64,000 bases of DNA, from NCBI GenBank assembly GCA_963827905.1, contig CAWHCB010000001.1:62001-126000 (forward strand), in the 5' to 3' direction. The notes beneath the pieces are model-generated. The model searched no databases. It had not been told where the DNA came from and saw nothing but the letters and a program-made list of their open reading frames with translations. A program made the position numbers and the translations under genes. Shown here in pieces: positions 9,764-18,894 of the stretch. Every line of letters begins with the position of its first letter. The stretch's first letter is position 1. The stretch is from JACXTP01 sp963827905 (GTDB lineage: Archaea; Thermoplasmatota; Thermoplasmata; Methanomassiliicoccales; UBA472).

Positions 9764-11042
9764 TCAATCATGATCGAACAATCTATCGATGTCCTTCTTA
9801 TCGGTCCCATAGGAGCAGAATCCGATGCTCAGCGTGAACCGCCCTTGGTAACTGCTCAATCCGATGATGAGCATAGGTGGGAAAGCGAGAGGCACGGTCA
9901 AGTAGCAATCGCTAGGGACGATCTCACCGAAGTGCAATCTCCCAGCCTCAAGAACGCCCACATTAGAGAACAATGGGGGCAAAGACCTTCTCTTGACCAT
10001 TTCCTCATAGCTTTCCTCGACCTTCGTCTTCGTCAGTCCGAATGGTAAAAGGCCATAGGTCATTTCGATGTAAGGGACGCTCACCAAGGCCGAATCGTTC
10101 TGCTTCTGTGTGTCCATGAATTGGTGGACCTTCAATAGGAACCTCTCATGGTCCGATGCATCATCCACTGAAAAGCGAGGGAAAACGCCCCACCGAGGTT
10201 GGCCACTTTCTGTCCTGCCTCAGGAGCGAAACGCCTCAGGTCGACCGCCACTTGGATAGGAACCGGAACCCCCTGTTTCGGTCTTATGATCTCAAAAAGC
10301 GACTCGAAAAGCACGGCCAAGAAAAGGTCGTTGACCGTCACCTTATTGGAATGGCAATGGTCGAATATGGACTTAGAACGGTCGGAATCGAACCTCTTAA
10401 GCAACATCCGTCTGTTTTTCGTCTCTCTGCTGGTGAAGGGAAGGCACCATTGACTGGTTGGCCTCTACCGGCTTTCTTATCGCTTTCAGGGCTGTGCGGC
10501 GCATTCTCCATCGTTTGCTCAGGTTCAATCTTTCTCCAGATAGGCCTCATGGATCGATCCTGGGGTCGCTTCGAAGGTCCGGACGGCGTCTCATTCCGCA
10601 GCAACCGGTCGTACGCCTCGGACAGATGGTAAGCGATCTCCTTGGCCCCGATCCCGTCACAGACGACATGATTGACCTTCAGAGCGAGGATGTCGTCCTT
10701 TCCACGGAACAGTCTGACCTGAATCAACGGGTCGGCCCCAGGGTCAGATGGCGTGGTGAGGAAAACGCCCAGCTCCTCCTGAGGGTCCGTTGATTCGACC
10801 AACATGAACAACGGCAATGAATCCAAGTTCTGTCTGGTCCTCCAACCCGGTCTAGGCATCTCGACCCATCTCCAACCCAGTTCCGGTTCGGAGAGCAAGA
10901 TGTGCCTCACCGCCCTTTCCAGGACCTTCTCGTCCAACCTAGCCTGGAATTCCATGACGACATGTAGCTGCTGGTCGCAAACATGTCGCAATATGGCGTT
11001 CATCCGGTCCTGAGGCGTGGCAGGGAAACGGGCTGCTCTCAT
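9764..11042 (-). CDS. Condensation-domain-like acyltransferase, two frameshifts
   Basis: About 425 codons in three overlapping minus-strand frames, joined near 10390 and 10160. The active-site motif of the CoA-dependent/condensation acyltransferase fold (HxxxDG) reads NHVVCDGIGAKEIAYHL about 120 residues in. The second half carries NDLFLAVLFESL and PIQVAVDLRRFAPE, as in alcohol-acetyltransferase or wax-ester-synthase-like members, with the end PPMLIIGLSSYQGRFTLSIGF. It would transfer an acyl group from CoA or a carrier to an alcohol or amine; the substrate is unknown. It stands alone with no carrier protein or adenylation domain nearby. A TATA-like GTATTTTATCG lies about 28 nt upstream of the ATG at 11042, suggesting a leaderless start. 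Confidence 0.75.
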
Positions 11043-11110
11043 CCACTGGCCCGATAAGCCCTGGACGATAAAATACTATCAAGGGAAAATTCACCGCTCT
11101 GAGGAAGGTC

Positions 11111-11296
11111 TCACTCGGACAGCAACGTCCTTACCTTGATCGAGCCGGTCTGATACCAGACCTGGAAGGAGTTCATATCCCAGGCCGGGGATATGCCAAG
11201 GACCTCGGAGTGATAGATGAGGATGTAGCTGGTTATCAGCAAGGCCACAGCTGCAGATGAGCCAAGACCTACCTTGATCAACAGTTTGCTTGCCAC
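11111..11296 (-). CDS. Small single-span membrane protein
   Basis: 61 aa of unknown function. It starts at GTG, supported by a GGGGGAGGAT ribosome site 4 nt upstream. Residues 7-28 (IKVGLGSSAAVALLITSYIL) form one hydrophobic helix; the rest (about 33 residues, SPAWDMNSFQVWYQTGSIKVRTLLSE) would be exposed on one side. It lies between the acyltransferase and an unknown protein, all on the minus strand, about 70 nt from the former. No family was recognised. Confidence 0.55.
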   Translation of the reverse strand: MASKLLIKVGLGSSAAVALLITSYILIYHSEVLGISPAWDMNSFQVWYQTGSIKVRTLLSE

Positions 11297-11430
11297 GACA
11301 TCCTCCCCCTAGCGCATGACCGATGTCAATTGCGTTAAATTAATAATAATTGGTCCTAACATAAAAGGCTTTGCAACAACTACGGCTTGCGATCACGACC
11401 AAATCATCATTCATTTTGGTAAAGCCCCCG

Positions 11431-12012
11431 TCAGTCCTCGCCCTCGATGTTGAACCCTACCAGGTGCGTCCAATGCTTGGTCTTGGAATATCCAAGCCGT
11501 TCCCTGACCATATCGTCCGCCAGGGTGGAGATGGAACCAGAGGTCACTTCCTTGACACCCGGGATGTCATCGAGGAATTGGAATGGGATGGGAGGGAGCA
11601 CGAAGTATGGCTCCCCTTTCGGGACCACGTTCAGGTAGAAGATGAAGTCCTCGCTCAGGAAACATACATCGTCCCGGTCCTGCATCTCCCCACGGCGCGA
11701 CGGGGTTAGGTACTCACCGACTATCTGCCCCTCCTGGTCCGCGATGTAGACCACATCCCTGGTCGGCGATAGGATCATCATCGATGAGTCGACCACCAGC
11801 ACGAAACCGTGCCTCCGGTCCAATGCCTTCCAGACTCCCGTGTTGACGAAAGGCATGAGCCCTCCGCAGGCACCGTTGTCCTCGGCCGATCGCTCCAGGG
11901 CGATGAGGTCGTCCTTGAACCCCTTATCAAGGTAACGGAAATCGATCACGCCTGGAAGCTCCCGAGACCTTTGTTCCACTGCCCTGAGCACCTTGTCACG
12001 GTCCAAGGTCAT
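11431..12012 (-). CDS. Conserved-looking protein of unknown function
   Basis: 193 aa, soluble, mixed alpha/beta in appearance. It begins MTLDRDKVLRAVEQRSREL and contains LVVDSSMMILSPTRDVVYIADQEGQ and DFIFYLNVVPKGEPYFVLPPIPFQFLDDI. No motif allows a functional call. Codon use and composition match the neighbours. A start at ATG 12012 is assumed; the next gene upstream on this strand (Mth938-domain protein) ends 50 nt away, so the two could be co-transcribed. Confidence 0.6.
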   Translation of the reverse strand: MTLDRDKVLRAVEQRSRELPGVIDFRYLDKGFKDDLIALERSAEDNGACGGLMPFVNTGVWKALDRRHGFVLVVDSSMMILSPTRDVVYIADQEGQIVGEYLTPSRRGEMQDRDDVCFLSEDFIFYLNVVPKGEPYFVLPPIPFQFLDDIPGVKEVTSGSISTLADDMVRERLGYSKTKHWTHLVGFNIEGED

Positions 12013-12062
12013 CCTCCCTTACTGTCCATCGAGCCGAAGGTCGCCGGGTCACCACGGACCTT

Positions 12063-12839
12063 TCAGCAGGTCACGTGGATCAAGGCCACGAACTTTTCCT
12101 TCGTCGCCAACATCTCCTCGATCACATCGGGGGTGGGCTTGACCACAGCATTCATTTCCTCGAGCATCTTGCTCGCCTTGGGCGTTATGGGCATGCCTCC
12201 GCTCTGACCTGTTCCGATGAACACCAGTTTGACATTGTCGTCCAAAAGCGTCTTGAGCTCCTTCCTGGTCAGGGGTACGTGGCCGTACTTGTCCTTCTTG
12301 TCCTTTGACAACGACTTGTCGCGGCGTTCCACGGTACCATCTGCTTTCACGATGAGGTCATGTTCATGCCTTATCCCGTTTATCTCGCACCAGCCGAAAC
12401 GGGAACGGGCCTGGGTCACAACGCTCTTGACCGCCTTCTTGCGACCTCCCCGTCTCTTGACCGTCGGCTCCACCGCGACAGGCTCCTCTAGCTCGGGCTC
12501 CTCGCGCGGGGATGGGATGACCTCGACCGGGATGGACAGTTCGACCTCTTGGGTGATCGGTTCCTTCTTCTTCCGCGGGGCGCGCTTGCGGGTCTTGGGC
12601 TTTTCGACCTCTGGCTCCGCCACGACCTCTTCCGCGACAGGTTCAGGTTCTACCGCAGTCTCAACCACAGACGCCTGATCTGGCGAAGCCTCCTCGACGC
12701 TATCCGTCTCCATGGGGGCGCTCTCCACGATCTCGACCATCGCCTCCTGTTCGTTCACCACATCGGCCATTCCCTCGGTTGGGGAGGGTTCCTTCTTGGC
12801 CTTTCTAGAAGTCCTTGCACCCGTTGTCTTTCTCGGCAT
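12063..12839 (-). CDS. Mth938-domain (DUF498-like) protein with long acidic, Lys-rich N-terminal tail
   Basis: 258 aa in two parts. Residues 1 to about 145 are low-complexity: a basic start (PRKTTGARTSRKAKKEP), a long Glu/Val/Pro-rich acidic stretch, and KTRKRAPRKKKE. Residues about 148-258 match the Mth938/AAMDC fold: FGWCEINGIRHEHDLIVKADGTVERRD, then LTRKELKTLLDDNVKLVFIGTGQSGGMPITPKA. The domain is widespread in archaea, but no biochemical role is established that I can rely on. It is divergent from the mmp operon; the 175-nt gap holds TATA-like boxes for both directions (ATTAATAAAAGG reading left, TTTTTTATC reading right). Confidence 0.7.
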   Translation of the reverse strand: MPRKTTGARTSRKAKKEPSPTEGMADVVNEQEAMVEIVESAPMETDSVEEASPDQASVVETAVEPEPVAEEVVAEPEVEKPKTRKRAPRKKKEPITQEVELSIPVEVIPSPREEPELEEPVAVEPTVKRRGGRKKAVKSVVTQARSRFGWCEINGIRHEHDLIVKADGTVERRDKSLSKDKKDKYGHVPLTRKELKTLLDDNVKLVFIGTGQSGGMPITPKASKMLEEMNAVVKPTPDVIEEMLATKEKFVALIHVTC

Positions 12840-12980
12840 AGAAATGTCACCAGACGAACCTGATATGGAAACGGCCTTTTATTAATGGTTTGCCAGCCAC
12901 TCATATCTTTTTTAAGGTGGAGGTCAACCAAAAACCGTGGCCATGATACAAGAATTCGCCCTTCCAGATGATGCAAAACC

Positions 12981-12989
12981 TTTTTTATC
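12981..12989 (+). promoter_or_regulatory. TATA box of the mmp operon
   Basis: TTTTTTATC centred about 31 nt before the mmp3 ATG at 13016 and preceded by purines (GCAAAACC), as expected for a BRE/TATA pair. The spacing implies a leaderless or nearly leaderless transcript and supports ATG 13016 over the in-frame upstream start at 12968, which would lie in front of the box. Confidence 0.55.
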
Positions 12990-13015
12990 ACCCCCTGCCA
13001 TCCCACCCCGACCAG

Positions 13016-14660
13016 ATGAGGATCAACGTAAATGGCAAACCCATCGAGGTGGGGGACGGGGCCAAGCTGGCCGATGTCTTAGAAGGACAACCTTATGTTC
13101 CTGGCACCTATTTGGCGATCATCCGTTCCCTGGAACAGGTGGTGAAGGAGACCAGCGAGTTCGAGGTCGTCACCGAGAAGGGTTCCTTCATAGTTCAAGT
13201 GCAAGAGGGGGCTTGGAAGCAGATATGGCTCGACCTCTACAAAGGATTGGAGGGGCGCAGTGTGCGCTGGCGCACCAGCAAGATCGATGCCATCGGTTCG
13301 TTCCCTTCATCCATACCTTCCTCAAGGGACCCTGCCAAGCTCGTTCGCTACGATTGCTTCTTCGCCTTGGGCGGTTATGATAGCCAGACCACATACATCA
13401 TGATCGCCCGCCAGGACCATGAGGCCGCGTACGGTGTGGCCGCCCCGGTCTTCGGAAGGGTGACGAGCGGCAGGCATGTGGTAGATGCCCTTGACGAGGC
13501 GGACAAGGTCCTGGAAGTGAGACCGGTCATCATCGAGCTGCGGTCCAAGGATGCATTGGCCACCAACGATCTGGAGACCAGATTGGAACCGGGCATGTCG
13601 GTGGAGACCTTCGTGCAGGTCGACCTCGACCCCCGTTCTCCCGTGTCGGTGGAGCATTTCCTGGTGGCCGTCGATGGAGGGACCATCAAGGTCACCGAGA
13701 AGACCGAGTCGTTCACTGCCAACTCCTCCAGGATGGATGTCAATCTGATCGAGGAGTCCCACTCCATCCGCGAGCCGGACCTGGTAACGGTCCGACACCA
13801 AGGGGACGGCATGGGTCGGATATACTTCTACAAGACCAGGAGACAGGTCTCCAACAGCCACAACATCGTCGGCAAGGTGTCGATCGGCCACCAATTGATA
13901 CATCTAGTTCCGGAGGGAGGGGCCGTGACCATCGTCCCCAAACCGGGGAGGGTCATGGTCATTGGCATGACCCAGGCCGAAGGGCAGAGATTCCTGGAAT
14001 CACATGGACTGAAGCAGGTGCGGACCGGGATCACCGACGATTCTGCCATCATCGTAGAGCAGGAACCGGAGCTCACCATGCATGTCATGGAGGAGGGTTC
14101 GGTCGACACCTTCGGCACGACCTCCGATCGGATCCATGATTGGTACCTGTTCCGGTCCGAGGCACCAACCTCGGTCCGCTACATCGAGAAGCTCACCGGT
14201 CTGGACCACAAGCCCATTGGCACGGTCAAGGTGCACTTCACCTTCGAGGGCATGTCCATGGTCACCTTCGATGGGGACGACCAATTGGGTGCGAGCCTCT
14301 ATCCTGAGCCGTCCTGGAAGGACATGAGCCGTCGCGGTGACATCGGTGTCACCAACATGTCCCGGCCGAATCGGGGACTGATCGGCATCAGGCTGCAGGA
14401 GAGCCCCGAGTTCGGTCCCACCGGGGAGGAACAGCACGGAACCAACCTCATCGGTCGCTTCGCAGGCGACCTGGCGAGCATGATGGTCGGCCTGAAGGAC
14501 GGGGACATCGTGTACCTTCGCGAGACGGATGTCAGCCCTGACAAGGTTTCCAAACCCCGGCGCAAACCAGCAAGCGATGATGCTGAGGTCCAAGCCCAAG
14601 AAGGCGGCGGCGAAGAAGAAGACCTCGTCGTCCAAGCCCAAGAAGGCGGTAAAGAAATGA
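13016..14660 (+). CDS. mmp3: Methanogenesis marker protein 3 (Mmp3), one frameshift near the C-terminus
   Basis: Mmp3 is a marker protein of methanogens placed by recent structural work in the MCR activation complex (from memory). The N-terminus MRINVNGKPIEVGDGAKLADVLEG looks like a ubiquitin/ThiS-type fold; later blocks are RHVVDALDEADKVLEVRP, DKMSRRGDIGVTN-like and ETDVSPDK. The naive frame runs on into mmp6, giving an apparent 704-aa fusion. A one-base shift near 14599 (gaggtcc) instead yields a Lys-rich tail (SKPKKAAAKKKTSSSKPKK) ending at TGA 14658-14660. That stop overlaps the mmp6 ATG as ATGA, exactly like the downstream junctions. I therefore read mmp3 and mmp6 as two genes, about 548 and 141 codons. 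Confidence 0.88.
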
Positions 14661-15082
14661 CGCTCGACCATGAGACAAGATACATTGTTCTGGCCCCGGA
14701 CTGCACCATGACACCGGACCAGCTAGTGCGCACCATACACACCATCGATGCTGACGTCATCGTCAAGGAGACATGTTTCGGGGCGGTCATCTCCGGCAAG
14801 ACCGAGGCGGTGAGGAAGGTCCTCACCGAGGTGCGGAAGATGGACCCCACCCGTGTCTATTCCAAGGTGCGGGGCTTCCCCGTGGGCGACCAGAGGAGGT
14901 GCCGGGCCCATCATGGCTCGAGACCTGGGTTCGCCCAGCTGGAGAAGGAATGGAAGGACCTGACCATGGTGGAGAAGGGCCTGCAATGCCTGGAGCGAGG
15001 GGAGAAGGTCCCTCCCATCAAGAAGAAGGGCAAGATGCCCGTCAAGGATCTGAAGACCGTATGCGAGGAGGCCTGTCCATGA
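14657..15082 (+). CDS. mmp6: Methanogenesis marker protein 6
   Basis: 141 aa, recognised by RYIVLAPDCTMTPDQLVRTIHTIDADVIVKETCFGAVISG and by the end block DLTMVEKGLQCLERGEKVPPIKKKGKMPVKDLK. Function is unknown; the gene occurs only in methanogens and related MCR-encoding archaea. The start at ATG 14657 is set by the ATGA overlap with the repaired mmp3 frame, and its own stop overlaps mmp5 by ATGA. Cys residues (DCTM, ETCFG, RRCRAH, LQCL, VCEEACP) are frequent for its size and could hold a metal cluster; that is an inference. Confidence 0.88.
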   Translation: MTLDHETRYIVLAPDCTMTPDQLVRTIHTIDADVIVKETCFGAVISGKTEAVRKVLTEVRKMDPTRVYSKVRGFPVGDQRRCRAHHGSRPGFAQLEKEWKDLTMVEKGLQCLERGEKVPPIKKKGKMPVKDLKTVCEEACP

Positions 15083-15516
15083 AGGTGCTCATCGTCCCGC
15101 CCAACAGCCTGATACTTTTCGACCTGGTAGAGCGATTCGGCCATGAGCCATTGAGCGTCATGGCCGTGCTCCAGGAGAAGATCGAGTCCAAGGAGATCGA
15201 GTCGCCGCCCATCAACGTCACGGTGGACGATGTGAAGAAGGGCCTGAAGTACGCGGCCATCGAGGTGCCCTCGGGAATAAGGGGCCGTCTGGCCATATAC
15301 GGACCCTTGGTCGACATAGCCGAGGCGGCGATCATCATGGAGGACGCCCCGTTCATGTTCGGTTGCGTGGGCTGCGCCCGGACCAACGAGATGATGAAGC
15401 TCCTCATCCGCAAGCGGAAGATACCCTTGCTGGAACTGGACTACCCGGCGAACGAGGACGAGGCCAAGGCCATGGTGGCCCAGATAAAGACCTTCCTGGA
15501 GGGATTGGTAAGATGA
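15079..15516 (+). CDS. mmp5: Methanogenesis marker protein 5
   Basis: 145 aa: MKVLIVPPNSLILFDLVERFGHEPLSVM, then IRGRLAIYGPLVDIAEAAIIMEDAPFMFGCVGCARTNEMMKLLIRKRKIPLLELDYP. The CVGC motif followed by ARTNE is a family hallmark and a plausible cluster or thiol site. The role is unknown, but it always travels with mmp15/17/7. The start overlaps the mmp6 stop and the stop overlaps the mmp15 start (both ATGA), so the whole block is probably translated as a coupled unit. Confidence 0.9.
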   Translation: MKVLIVPPNSLILFDLVERFGHEPLSVMAVLQEKIESKEIESPPINVTVDDVKKGLKYAAIEVPSGIRGRLAIYGPLVDIAEAAIIMEDAPFMFGCVGCARTNEMMKLLIRKRKIPLLELDYPANEDEAKAMVAQIKTFLEGLVR

Positions 15517-16742
15517 TCAAGATCGCACAGTTGTCCTGCGGCACCGAGTACTCTGCCGTGCAATCGGAGATCGAGGCCGCCGCCACCGCAGTCGGCGCGA
15601 AGATGGTGTACCCGGACGTGGACATGGAGAAGATCAATTCGGCCGTGGACCGGTTCGGCTTCAACCCGGTGAGCCCGCAACTGAAGCTCATGATCGCCCG
15701 CGCCATGTCCCTGGCCGACAAGAGCTATGAGGCCGACGCCGTGTTCATCTCCTCTTGCTTCCGTTGCGCCGAGGCGGCGCTGGTGCGCACCGAGCTGAGG
15801 AAGTTCATCCAGAACAACACCCGCATGCCAGTGGTCACATATTCCTTCACGGAGAGGACCAAGTCCGGACAGCTTCTGACCAGGATGGAGGCATTGGTCA
15901 CCATCGTGGAGAGGAAGGAGCTGCTCGCCCGGGAGAGGCAGGTCGGGCTGACCGCAGGCCTGGACTCCGGTTCCAGCACGACGAAGGCGGTCATCATGCG
16001 GGACAATGTGATCATCGGCAAGAGCTGGACCCCCACCGCGGACATATTCTCGTCGGCGGAGACGGCCCTCCAGGAGGCCCTGGCCCAGGCCGGAGTCACC
16101 ATCGGCCAACTGGAGGCCATCGGCACCACTGGCTACGGACGTTTCACCTTGGGCAAGAAGTTCAAGGCCAAGCTGGTCCAGGAGGAGCTCACCACCAATT
16201 CCAAGGGGGCGGTATGGCTGGCCGACCGGCAGAAGGGGGAGGCCACCATCATCGACATCGGGGGCATGGACAACAAGGCCATCACCGTTCGCGACGGCAT
16301 CCCGGACAACTTCACCATGGGCGGCATATGCGCTGGCGCCTCCGGACGTTTCCTGGAGCTGACGGCAAAGAGGCTCAGGGTGGAGATAACCGACCTGGGG
16401 GCGATGGCGGACCGGGGCGACCACACCAAGGTGCCCATGAACTCCTATTGCTCCATATTCGGCATCCAGGACCTGGTCACATCGCTGGCCGCAGGCCACA
16501 CCGTCGAGGACGTGGCCGCCGCCGCCTGCCATTCCGTGGCCGAACAGATCTACGAACAGCAGCTCCAGGAGATCGAGGTCAGAAAACCCATCATCCAGGT
16601 GGGCGGGACCTCATTGATATCTGGCCTGGTCACGGCCATGGAGCACACCCTGGGCGAGAGGCCGATAGTGCCTCCCCACTCCCAATACATCGGGGCGGTG
16701 GGCGGGGCATTGCTCTCCTCGGGATTCCTTGAGGGGCATTGA
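15513..16742 (+). CDS. mmp15: Methanogenesis marker protein 15, BadF/BcrA/HgdC-type ATPase
   Basis: 409 aa. The C-terminal about 270 residues are an ASKHA ATPase like the activators of 2-hydroxyacyl-CoA dehydratases. Seen are the phosphate-1 loop GLDSGSSTTKAVIM, IGTTGYGRFTLG, a phosphate-2 region IIDIGGMDNKAI and GGICAGASGRFLE. The Cys in the last is the usual [4Fe-4S] ligand in those homodimeric activators. The N-terminal about 140 residues are specific to methanogens and include VFISSCFRCAEAALVRTELR. By analogy it could be an ATP-driven low-potential electron donor for a nickel or cluster protein; this is not shown here. It starts at ATG 15513 within ATGA. Confidence 0.92.
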   Translation: MIKIAQLSCGTEYSAVQSEIEAAATAVGAKMVYPDVDMEKINSAVDRFGFNPVSPQLKLMIARAMSLADKSYEADAVFISSCFRCAEAALVRTELRKFIQNNTRMPVVTYSFTERTKSGQLLTRMEALVTIVERKELLARERQVGLTAGLDSGSSTTKAVIMRDNVIIGKSWTPTADIFSSAETALQEALAQAGVTIGQLEAIGTTGYGRFTLGKKFKAKLVQEELTTNSKGAVWLADRQKGEATIIDIGGMDNKAITVRDGIPDNFTMGGICAGASGRFLELTAKRLRVEITDLGAMADRGDHTKVPMNSYCSIFGIQDLVTSLAAGHTVEDVAAAACHSVAEQIYEQQLQEIEVRKPIIQVGGTSLISGLVTAMEHTLGERPIVPPHSQYIGAVGGALLSSGFLEGH

Positions 16743-16743
16743 G

Positions 16744-17301
16744 ATGGAGATCGAGGTGCAGGGCACGGACCAGAAGGGCGCGGAGGACTATGCCCTGCTG
16801 TTCGAGCACATCCTGCTGGAGATGGGCCTGACCAACGTGCTTGACAAGGTCCTGCTCCTGGTCCAGCCTGCCGACCCGTTGTTCGTGGTCTCGGTGCGCA
16901 TGCGGCCCACCGCCGGTGCCCGTCCCATCTACGACGTGGTGCAGCTCGATGATAAGGAGGGCGGGGTGATGCTCTCCATAACCGACGAGACGTTCGCCCC
17001 CCGCGTGCTCGCCCTGCTCTGGAAGACCTTCGGCCGGGACCGGGTGGAGCAGCTGACCCGTTATGAGATCTTCGTGGCGGGTAAGAACCGTTCCGACCTA
17101 TGGGACCTGAAGATAGACCCGGAGGAGGAGCTGCGGGCCCAAGTGCTTGACGCCATCTGGAAGCTCGTCCCCGAGGGTCTGAAGATCCGCCATTCCTTCA
17201 ATTCCGAAAACGTTATGACCATAGCCAACACCGAGCACGGATTCCAGCCGGACTGGTTGGATGCGGCGGAGAAAGTGCATCATTCCATGGAGGCGTCCTG
17301 A
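16744..17301 (+). CDS. mmp17: Methanogenesis marker protein 17
   Basis: 185 aa: MEIEVQGTDQKGAEDYALLFEHILLEMGLTNVLDKVLLLVQP, ending FQPDWLDAAEKVHHSMEAS. Mmp17 is a reported member of the MCR activation assembly together with Mmp7, Mmp3, McrC and A2. ATG 16744 directly follows the mmp15 stop (TGAGATG) and is preferred over the in-frame TTG at 16729. Its stop overlaps the mmp7 start as TGATG. There are no Cys-rich motifs and no membrane segment. Confidence 0.9.
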   Translation: MEIEVQGTDQKGAEDYALLFEHILLEMGLTNVLDKVLLLVQPADPLFVVSVRMRPTAGARPIYDVVQLDDKEGGVMLSITDETFAPRVLALLWKTFGRDRVEQLTRYEIFVAGKNRSDLWDLKIDPEEELRAQVLDAIWKLVPEGLKIRHSFNSENVMTIANTEHGFQPDWLDAAEKVHHSMEAS

Positions 17302-18251
17302 TGTACCAGGTGCTGATGTACGACGGAGGGGTGTACCGGGTCAAGGAGCTTTACGAGCTCATCGAGGACATCGGGGGCTTCGTGATCCAGAAGACCCAGA
17401 TCCAGGTCCAGATAATCATCACCTTTGCCATCCCGGAGGAGGACCGGCCCATCATCGAACGCAAGACCCGGGAGCTGGGCGGCAAGTTGTCCGAGGTCCC
17501 CTTGGCCGGCACGGAGATAGTGGTGGTCGGACCCACCCTGGGCAGGCACCACATGCCCCACCCCATCTGCGACATCGCGGAGAACCTGCGTCGTTACGGC
17601 GCCATCACCGTGGTCATGGGCTTGGCGAGGGGAAGGGGCAAGCATACCGCGCAGATCAGCGCCGATGAGAAGGCCATCATCGAGGAGTATGACGCGGCGG
17701 TCTTCGTGGTCGGCAACTTCCGGGAGTGCGTGGAGAAGCACAAATTCAAGCTCTGGCAGGACATCCAGATACCGGTGGTCGCCACCTGTGGACCGGAGTT
17801 CGACTCGCTGCCCGCCTGCGACGCGCTGGTGTGCGGCATCGGGCGAAAGGTGGAGCGCATGCGCCGGGCCGAGGAGATCCAGAAGCTGGACGAGGTGGCG
17901 GAAAAGGTGCAAGGCCTCATCGAGCTGAAGCGCAAGGACACGGACGACGACCCGCTCTTCGTGCACCCGGCCGAGATCAAGGACCGCCTGGATTCGATGC
18001 AGGCCATCCAGGACAACCTGCGCCCGGCGCCTGTGGTCCTGCACGTCAACGGTGTGAGGGCCAAGCTGCCATTCGAGCAATATGCCGCTGCCATCGCCGA
18101 CCTTGAGGTCTACGGACGAAAGTTGGGCGAGGTGACGACGATATCGCCGAGCCGCATGCCAGGCAGCATCCTCATCCGCATCAAGACCCGCAGCCAGGTG
18201 GAATCAGAGGACCGGACCAGGCAATCACAGTCCGCTACCGCCAAGACCTGA
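17301..18251 (+). CDS. mmp7: Methanogenesis marker protein 7
   Basis: 316 aa, usual family length. It begins MYQVLMYDGGVYRVKELYELIEDIGGFVIQKTQIQVQIII; other blocks are GTEIVVVGPTLGRHHMPHPICDIAENLRRYG and VVGNFRECVEKHKFKLW...VVATCGPEFDSLPACDALVCGIGRKVERMRRAEEI. The conserved Cys (PICD, RECVE, ATCGPE, ACDALVCG) are good candidates for iron-sulfur ligands; published structural work ties Mmp7 to the cluster-bearing MCR activator, quoted from memory. It is the last gene of the six-gene coupled block. A TATA-free 69-nt gap follows before the next gene. Confidence 0.92.
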   Translation: MYQVLMYDGGVYRVKELYELIEDIGGFVIQKTQIQVQIIITFAIPEEDRPIIERKTRELGGKLSEVPLAGTEIVVVGPTLGRHHMPHPICDIAENLRRYGAITVVMGLARGRGKHTAQISADEKAIIEEYDAAVFVVGNFRECVEKHKFKLWQDIQIPVVATCGPEFDSLPACDALVCGIGRKVERMRRAEEIQKLDEVAEKVQGLIELKRKDTDDDPLFVHPAEIKDRLDSMQAIQDNLRPAPVVLHVNGVRAKLPFEQYAAAIADLEVYGRKLGEVTTISPSRMPGSILIRIKTRSQVESEDRTRQSQSATAKT

Positions 18252-18320
18252 ACGATGATCGGGAACTTCTCTCATAGCGAAGCTTTAAACCGTCTCAGCC
18301 TGATTTTGTCGGTGGTTCAC

Positions 18321-18882
18321 ATGAAAGTGCTGGGAATTTCAGGAAGTCCGAGAAAGGACGGTAACACCGAGATCTTGATCATGGAGGCGTTGGAAGGGGC
18401 CAAGGCCAAGGGCGCTGAGGTCGAGTTCGTCTCCCTGGCCGGGAAGGACATCAAAGGTTGCGTGGCCCACCCCACCTGCGGGCAGGGGGGCAAGTGCCTT
18501 ATCGATGACGACATGACCGACATCTACCCCAAGATGATGCAGGCCGACGCCATCATCATCGGCACGCCGATCTACTTCGGCAATATGACCTCCCAGACCA
18601 AGGCGCTGTTGGACCGGACCTATCTCCTATCGAAGATGGGCCGAAAGCTGGAGGGAAAGGTCGGGGGCGTGATCGCGGTGGGCGGTCGGGCCGGGCACGA
18701 GCTGACCACGGCCTGCCTGATGGATTTCATGACCTTGCAGGGGTTCGTGCTGCCTGCAGGCGCGTTCGCCCACTCCATGGTGAGGGAGATCGGGGCGGCA
18801 CGCTACCGACGAGAAGAGCATGAAGGCGGCCCGGGCCTTGGGCGAAAGGGTAGCCATTCTCGCCACCAAGGTGAGGACCTAG
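18321..18882 (+). CDS. Flavodoxin-fold NADPH-dependent FMN reductase / iron-sulfur flavoprotein-like, frameshift near end
   Basis: About 187 codons. It has the FMN loop MKVLGISGSPRKDGNTEILI and IIIGTPIYFGNMTSQTKALLDRT, as in the iron-sulfur flavoprotein/NAD(P)H-FMN reductase group. The Cys stretch KGCVAHPTCGQGGKCLIDDDM is where Isf proteins bind a [4Fe-4S] cluster, but the spacing (C-x5-C-x5-C) is not the compact CxxCxxC form, so cluster binding is uncertain. Near base 18800 the frame shifts; the other frame completes the protein (TDEKSMKAARALGERVAILATKVRT, TAG at 18880). ATG 18321 was chosen because the flavin loop follows at once. It may supply electrons in general anaerobic redox. Confidence 0.75.
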
Positions 18883-18894
18883 GGCGATTCGACG

